A stretch of DNA of 64,000 nucleotides from Schistosoma haematobium (lineage: Eukaryota > Platyhelminthes > Trematoda > Strigeidida > Schistosomatidae), in the NCBI RefSeq assembly GCF_000699445.3, contig NC_067196.1, positions 89,382,364 through 89,446,363 of the forward strand, written 5' to 3'. The position numbers and the translations under genes are program-made. This document shows positions 57,721 through 64,000 of the stretch, one piece after another. The notes beneath the pieces are model-generated. The model was not told where the DNA came from. It did no database searches and saw only the letters and a list, made by a program, of their open reading frames with translations. Position 1 is the first letter of the stretch. The number at the start of each line of letters is the position of its first letter.

Positions 57721-58297
57721 GATTGAGTTATTGAGCATGTTGTTTTATACAGAATTTGAAGTTTGGCCGCCAGATAAGTTCTGGCTAGCGCAGTATTCAG
57801 TCTCTGTTGATTGTGTTTGCAACCTCATCACCTTTGAAGTTAAGACTTATAGTTATTGGTTTTTACTTACAGTAAAGATGATGAAAATGAAGTAATATTG
57901 AGTGTTAAACGTTTGATCGGATTCAAAGACAGCCTTGTTGACAGTTTACTGAGGGAAGTATGAACCGTCCTTTGAAAAATATATCAAGAATAAAGTGGTC
58001 GATCGAAGAAAAATGTTAAGGTGATTTCATTCTCAATGGTTGTAGATGATTTTGTTTGATTCCTTTTTGATAACTCGGATAATGATACGACTGAAGCTAT
58101 AGAGAGAAGCATTAAAGTGTTTTAAAGATCTTCAGGAGAGGAATTGAATTAATAATCAAACATATGATGACTCGAGATCTCGAGGGTCCGGATTAACGTA
58201 TTTAAATGGACTACCATAACTACACAAACCTGAGTCTTCTGTCAGAAATATCTTATTAACGATCAATTATCCATCTCTCAAACTCGTAGGATGTTTA

Positions 58298-58564
58298 GTG
58301 GATCAATTAGAACCCACTCGGTTTAAATCATGTGTTCATAGTTTGAAAGACGCTTCCAAGTTTACTCAGATACTAGAGAATTTTAACAGCTTTGATCGTT
58401 TCATGGTATTATCTGATATATCATCGCTATTACAGCAACCACTTAAAAGAAACAATACAAATTGTCACCATTCTGAAATACTTCCGTTACCGAAAGGCCA
58501 ATTCAAGGAACTTCCACTGTTATGCACCATAGACGTTCAGTTTCAACTCAACAATATCGTATAG
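58298..58564 (+). other. Unidentified ORF, duplicate
   Basis: Identical protein to 30692-30958. Again followed by the SR2-like 3' terminus at 58754-58806. Confidence 0.3.
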
Positions 58565-58753
58565 AGTCAGTTTGATGGAGTAGTCATAGGCGGTCTACTG
58601 AGTCGGATCCTAATAGTTATCTCCGTGGCAAACATAGAACAAACAGTAATGTGTATCCTCCTCAATATTCTGTCTCTACATGTTCATCTAATTTATTTAG
58701 GACATTTGCCGATATAAAGTATATGAACTTATTTTGTTTTACTGATCAATACT

Positions 58754-58806
58754 ATCGGCCTATGCTCCATTGGGAGTAACAGGCGTAAGTAAACAAGCAA
58801 GTAAGA
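58754..58806 (+). repeat. RTE (SR2-like) 3' terminus, duplicate
   Basis: Same as 31148-31200 (CGGCCTATGCTCCATTGGGA...), no coding attached. Confidence 0.75.
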
Positions 58807-59499
58807 TCAAAACTATGGTTATCAGTTGTAAACAGCCGAGTGGAATCCACGAAATAACTGAATTCATGTTGTTCTGCTACGATGTTTGTTCTATATGTAA
58901 TCAAGCTTATAAATGGTAGAAACTGTGTGAAAATTTTCAAAGTTGTATGAATGAAAATAAAAACTAAAACTTTTATTGCGTATTTGATAAGCGTAACAAT
59001 GTTTATTGGGAATTAGTAATAAACGAGCAAAATAACTAAGATCATAAATTAACAAATTTAAGTTGTAGTTGCTAAGTGTGTGAAAAGTAACAGAAGTTCT
59101 ATAAAGGTTGTTAATTGTTAGAACGCGTTTGTCCAACATCAGTTTAGAAAAAAAAAGATTATAGAAAAACCATGGAAATAAAAATATAACCTTAAGGATA
59201 AAGGTTAAGCGACTGGGAGAGACGGCTTTGGAAGACCAGAAGGTACAGTGATTGTAGAGAAAAAAAAGGGAGAGAAATTGTACGGATAATTTTGACTTAT
59301 CTAAGCCAGATCTGAAGGTTTCAGTTATTTGAGGAAGAGGAGATTCTGATGCACCTGGAAAATTTTTACTAACTTTGGGTGGGGGTGGATTACAGACATA
59401 AATATTCATAAAGTCGTCCATTATTAAGTTTCTAATTGGCCCTTTGTTGTTTTATAACCATACAGTTTATTGCTTATGCATTATCTTGGACTAAAATTG

Positions 59500-60365
59500 T
59501 GTGAAATATCCTATGTAATCAGTTGGTTGACATTAAATGGACGGCAATTATGGTTCCCTACCACCCATTTCTTTGAAGTTGTAGAGTGTGAAAAAAATGT
59601 AGGGATAGGTGATTGGTGTACTTGTTTTGCGAGTGTGTGCTGGAGTGATAGTGAACAAAAAGTTTGTCACCTTTAATCATTTTGTAATTGGTCGTAAACT
59701 GTTCATCCTTATAATCTGATTAGTTGAAATCGAAATAGCATCAAGTGCTTTGATTGGATGTCAGAATGTACATTTTTACATTTGAAATTTAATGAGAATG
59801 AATAATTCTTGTAGTGTAATGTTAGTCTTGAAAAAATTTAGACTTTTGAAGAAAAAGACATCAAATTAATTGCACTACCGTGCAATCTTACTGTTAGTGA
59901 ATGTGTATTCGGACAGTTCACTGCTCGTACGTTTAGTGATGAGTCGTAAGCACAAAACGTATGAAACATTGCTTCGCAAGGACAAAAAAACCAAGCAGCT
60001 GCATCACCAGTTTCATATGGAAACACTTACCCTCTTTATAACATTGCGAACAAGGTGGATGCGACACAAGATATGGTGAGCATTGGGATACACCTGCGTG
60101 ATGGCAGCAGTTATTGCAGATGAATCATCTGTCACAATGCCTACCACCTGTCGACTGTTGGTTGACCGTTGGAAGAACGACAGGAATCGGGAAATCAAAG
60201 TCGATGTTTCGCGACTTACTAATCCAATACAAACGGGTATTGCCATAACATTCATATCAAGGGCAACGACCTGATATAAATAGATGTTCTCGTTATTCGT
60301 CTTGTATGTCCCGTTCAAACCAATAACATCAGAGAAACGATCCGTCAAAATCCTTTGATCACCAG
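59500..60365 (-). pseudogene. MULE B', truncated duplicate
   Basis: Duplicate of MULE B: RING-like remnant (60026-59838) and DDE piece (60348-60020) with 'DVIGLNGTYKTNNENIYLYQ' and VVGIVTDDSSA. The first catalytic Asp is replaced (LNGTY). Beyond 60.36 it is cut off by CR1 LINE sequence, where MULE B continues. Confidence 0.75.
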
Positions 60366-60575
60366 TCGTGAAGAAGATGGATTACTAGGTTACTCAACAT
60401 CAAACGTTTTAAATAATAAACCTGTAATACGTAACTTTCCTCAACACTTTCCCATTGGCAAGATGGATTACTAGTTACGCACCATCAACCCAACCCCAAC
60501 TGCCAGGTGCCTGTCTTAGCTGTCCGCCAAATCAAGTTCAACAAATTAACCCACTTTATCAAATACTGATGTTTT
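60366..60575 (+). mobile_element. CR1 LINE fragment inside MULE B'
   Basis: Resembles 16.82-16.99 kb of the CR1 element (TCAAACGTTTTAAATAATAA, CAACACTTTCCCATTGG, CCATCAACCCAACCCCAACT), with small deletions. An internal piece with neither LINE end, so it arrived by rearrangement rather than by normal insertion. Confidence 0.65.
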
Positions 60576-60579
60576 ATAA

Positions 60580-60904
60580 CAATCCGACAAAACATAACTA
60601 ACCAATTAAATCGAACTTTTAAAACTAGCCATTTCATTGGACGGAACACGGGATGAAAAATATTGTAATTTGGGGGTGGAAGAATTTTTATATTTGGGGT
60701 GGGGAGGATTTTAAAAAAAATACAAAAATTGCCGGTCGGATAATATTATTCGTACTTGTCGACGAAGTACATTTCAATCGTCATTATGGAGGAGAGTAAC
60801 GTGCCAAGTACGAGCGCTGTTGTTTCTCACGTATCAGAAATGGAGGAAGTCTTTTTGACTACCTTGTTTCTGGTTGCGTTTCCATCGGTTGAAGCGGTTG
60901 ACAT
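60580..60904 (+). pseudogene. MULE N-terminal fragment
   Basis: Matches the promoter-proximal part and first 38 or so codons of MULE C. ATG at 60786, then 'EESNVPSTSAVVSHVSEMEE' and 'FLTTLFLVAF', breaking off exactly at GGTTGACATTAAG, the outer end of the next MULE arm. Confidence 0.65.
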
Positions 60905-62102
60905 TAAGTGACCGGCCTATATGATTCCTTACCACCCCTTTTAAAAAAATTGTGGGGTGTGAATGAAAAATTTAGGTATCGTTGATTGGTGGACTTGTTT
61001 TGCAAGTGTGTGCTCAAGTGATAATGAACAAACATTTTGTTACCTTTAATAATTTTGTGATTGATCGTAAACTGTTCATCTTTGTAATCTGATTAGTTGA
61101 AATCGAAATCGCATCTGGAGCTGTGATTGGATGTCAGAATTTTCATTTTTTACATTTGAAATTTAATGATAATGAATAATTTTTTTTGTGTAATCTTAGT
61201 CTTGAAAAAAATTTAGACTTTTGAAGAAAAAGACACCAACTTAATTGCATTACCGTGCAATCCTACTGTTAGTGAATGTGTATTGGGATCAATTTTTGGT
61301 TTTCCGATCAAGTATACCTTGAATTGAAGTCGTTAGTTATCTTAACACGAATAATTATATGTATCTCAGTAAAAGAAAGTTTTTTTGAAAAAGCAACTGA
61401 AAACCGGTTTGAATATTTGATAATAGTGATTACTGAATGAGGTCGGTAGTCAAATATTTAATACCAAATTAATAAACAAATTATCACCAAAGTGTGTGCA
61501 TAGGTTTTATTGTAACACACGGTGTGTTAATGGGAAAAAGAAATCAACATATCAATAAATCATTATGATAACTTACTGGTTGCAAAATATGTATAATTCA
61601 GGTGAAGCAACCATAGACCATCATTTAATGAACTGACTTTGACAGTATATGAAAGTAGTAATAAATTTTCCGAAATAGACACTTAATATTTAGTAAACGA
61701 TTATTTTGTAAATGGTCATTCATAATGAGAATTAGACAACGTTAGAGTTGAATGTGGTTAATTTGGAAATCCATTGAAACGGTTCATTATTTTCACTTGT
61801 AAATTATTTGTAGTTCTGTATTTTAAAATTAATTATTTGGTCGTAATAAAAATTAGTGTGTTTAATCAGTCATGTGTGAATATTGTTAACCGCCGTAATA
61901 TGAAACCTGAACTATATCTAGACATAACGAATGTAACCATTTTTGACAAGCATTTGAAATATCAGTTTCATGAAGTGTAAATGAACAAGCCTACGTCGTC
62001 TGACTGACTCAACAAATATTTATCGACTTTAAACGTATAAATATGAGTAAGGTCAACTGTATCAATGAACATTTACAATGCTATTAGTATTATTTATTTT
62101 CC

Positions 62103-62139
<37 letters not shown>

Positions 62140-63250
62140 GTCAATTGAAAAGATTCAATTCTTGTACTATGTATTTCATTGACACAAAATTTTTTGCAGT
62201 TTCAATTTTCCTATAATGCTTAGTCACTTATTGTGACTGAACACTTTACTGCAAATCATCCCGACCTTTAGTGAATGACCTTTTTAATTTGTAAATATAT
62301 ATATCGTTACAGATGTAAACGTTAACCATTGTTAACACATTGTCAAATTCATAAATGTCATGCCTTATTTTTGGACTTTATAAAATATTAAAATTATGGA
62401 CTAATAACTGTATAGTGTGATGATGAAGTTAATGAAAACGATTGTTTGCTAAGTTATTTTTTATTTTTGAATATTTTAAGGGAATTTTTAACTGGTACAA
62501 TGTGATTGTACCAGTAATAAATAGTTGAAGAGGTGTGCAAATGAATACGGTGATATAATCAGTAGTTATGAATAACAATGAAGGCTTAATTTACGATCAG
62601 AAGTACTTCTTACGTACGCATAGTTCTGGTACTTTTAATATAAAACCGGAATATGAAATTATTGCATTTTGTATTCATGAAACAGCTAATATTCTTATTT
62701 CTTTTTACACTTACTATATGACCTTTTATCACATGAATCATTTCAATGATGATGGTTTCAACTTGTTTTCTAATGTCATTATTTTATTCATAAGGAAGAC
62801 AATTTTCTTCATTATGTTTACTTCTCTATGAGCTTTAATCACATTTATCTTCGTAATGATAATCACTAATAAATGTTCTCAGAAACTTATTGACCTAATG
62901 AGCAAATTAGAATTTTCACTATATTGCAATATTCTTATTAAAATTGACTAAAATGTACTATTATTAGATAGTTTACAAAAGTGTTACTAAAACATGAACA
63001 GTAATCACATTATTTTAAATAAAAAAATTACTAGATTAGTCTTCATTAGATGGCAAAATCTTGTCTAAGTTTTCTTAACCTTTATATCTAATAAACGTTA
63101 GAAACAAGTTTACGAATACATGAGCGATAATCGCTTTTCCATTATTAATCTCTAAGGGATATCTGAATTCATGAGACATTAATAAGTGCTTAATCACTTG
63201 ACCTTTGCCGCGGGAAAGTAGTAGATAAAAAATAATGGAAATCAAATTGT
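60895..63250. mobile_element. MULE D left arm
   Basis: Homologous to 33.86-36.45 kb throughout, with substitutions and small indels. It begins with GGTTGACATTAAG and ends in the inner terminal repeat (AAATTGTGGGTGGCCCTCAA). Small open frames inside (61774-61980, 62568-62831) are not shared intact with 33.86-36.45 and are not called. Confidence 0.65.
62104..62142. repeat. (TTA)n microsatellite
   Basis: About 12 TTA units. The equivalent place at 35.33-35.35 has only about four, so the run has expanded in this copy. Confidence 0.9.
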
Positions 63251-63309
63251 GGGTGGCCCTCAAAAGGGCCTTCACTCGTTCTCGCGGTCGGACGTCGTCA
63301 CTATTAGTT

Positions 63310-64000
63310 TGTAATGGCGCCACAGATAGGACAGTGCACTGCTCGTACGTTCGGCGATGGGTCGTAGGCACAGAAGGTATGAAACATTGCTTCACATCTA
63401 CAGAAAACCCAACCAACCGCATCACCGGTTTCACACGGAGGCTGCGCAAGATTACAGATGTCGCAGAGTCGATTCTCGTCATCCTCTTCTTCATTTTCTA
63501 TGTCCCGTTCAGTTAACTCTTCGGAGTTAATAGAAATTACTTCCTCCTCATCGTTACTGAGCGTTTCATCCAAATCAACAGTTCCTCGTTGCATGAACGG
63601 CACTGCTACGTTAGTCCAGGTTCTTGAAAGGGTGTACGAATGCTGTTCTCCATGCAAGTTTACTGATGTTCTTGGTAGTCTACCGTGAACTATGAAGTCA
63701 TGAAGTGAACTGCATCACTATTACTGTGTGTGCAGTAAGCCAATATGTGACGGCATGGTAATCCGTTTTCAATGAAGAATGAACACGAGCACCAGCTAGT
63801 ATCGACGTGTACGTAGTACGTCCCCGTGGCGTCCATAGCGGTGAATAAATCTTCCGACAATGCAGACTACGTTATAGGAATGCGAAGGTGTCGCTTCAGT
63901 AGTTGACAGGCAACTGGTGTCAGTCGTTCCCCCGACAATCCATTGAATATTTATGTAATCTTGCTTCCATCCAATATCCAGTACGAAGCAACACATTGAA
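63310..64000 (-). pseudogene. MULE D transposase, C-terminal part, runs off window
   Basis: On the minus strand from the window edge: SWIM finger region with WCSCSFFIENGLPCRHILAY (about 63800-63735), a frame break near 63.66, then an open frame 63657-63304. That frame has an acidic linker (RDIENEEEDDENRL), CDICNLAQPP, VFCRCEAMFHTFCAYDP and HCPICGAITN. It supplies an undamaged version of the RING-like end that is frame-shifted in MULE C. The DDE domain would lie beyond 64000. Confidence 0.75.

Larger units (their letters stand above)
55700..60350. repeat. Segmental duplication, copy 2
   Basis: Direct repeat of 28.10-32.87 kb; see copy 1. It shows that the right half of P2 and the right half of P1 with its flank derive from one ancestral block. 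Confidence 0.85.

Overview
The window looks like a blood fluke (Schistosoma-type trematode) genome. This rests on three things seen in the sequence: an AT-rich background, genes split into small exons by introns of about 33-70 bases, and a typical schistosome mobile-element mix (SR2-like RTE LINEs, a CR1-type LINE, Penelope-like elements with hammerhead-like motifs, tRNA-derived SINEs, a Gypsy remnant, Mutator-like transposons). No database search was possible, so the genus is an inference and the species is not resolved.

The host genes are five tetraspanin genes sharing one six-exon layout with all introns in phase 0. T0 (+, about 0.6-3.3 kb) is a diverged paralogue. T1 (+, 8.7-10.3), T2 (-, 28.0-23.9), T3 (+, 46.4-48.0) and T4 (-, 55.6-54.0) are close copies. 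T1/T2 and T3/T4 face each other tail to tail as arms of two large inverted duplications. P1 spans about 6.75-41.6 kb and P2 about 45.4-56.6 kb. Both have the same core: a tetraspanin arm, a 0.6 kb inner inverted repeat, a 1.8-1.9 kb spacer, the second inner repeat, and the opposite arm. The spacer lies in opposite orientations in P1 and P2, as expected if it flipped by recombination between the inner repeats. P2 arms are almost identical. P1 is older or more disturbed: about 8.3 kb of LINEs sit beside its core (14.48-22.80), Penelope elements fill T2 intron 5 (24.4-27.2), and a further 10 kb of elements (29.35-39.99) separates parts of its right arm.

The tetraspanin copies are nearly invariant in exons 1-3 and identical in exon 6 (membrane segments and tails). 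Exons 4-5, which encode the large extracellular loop, vary strongly while keeping the CCG and other loop cysteines. This suggests diversification of a surface-exposed loop, as would suit a host-facing tegument protein; the tegument role is inferred.

Elsewhere: 1-8 kb holds T0, RTE fragments and SINEs. 28-36 kb and 55.7-63.3 kb are related blocks carrying a Penelope copy, an RTE tail and MULE remnants. 33.9-39.3 kb is an almost intact MULE whose predicted transposase (zinc-binding N-terminus, DDE domain, SWIM finger, RING-like C-terminus, four tiny introns) is interrupted only by one apparent extra T. 41.6-45.4 kb is an RTE plus Gypsy graveyard between P1 and P2. The window ends inside another MULE on the minus strand.
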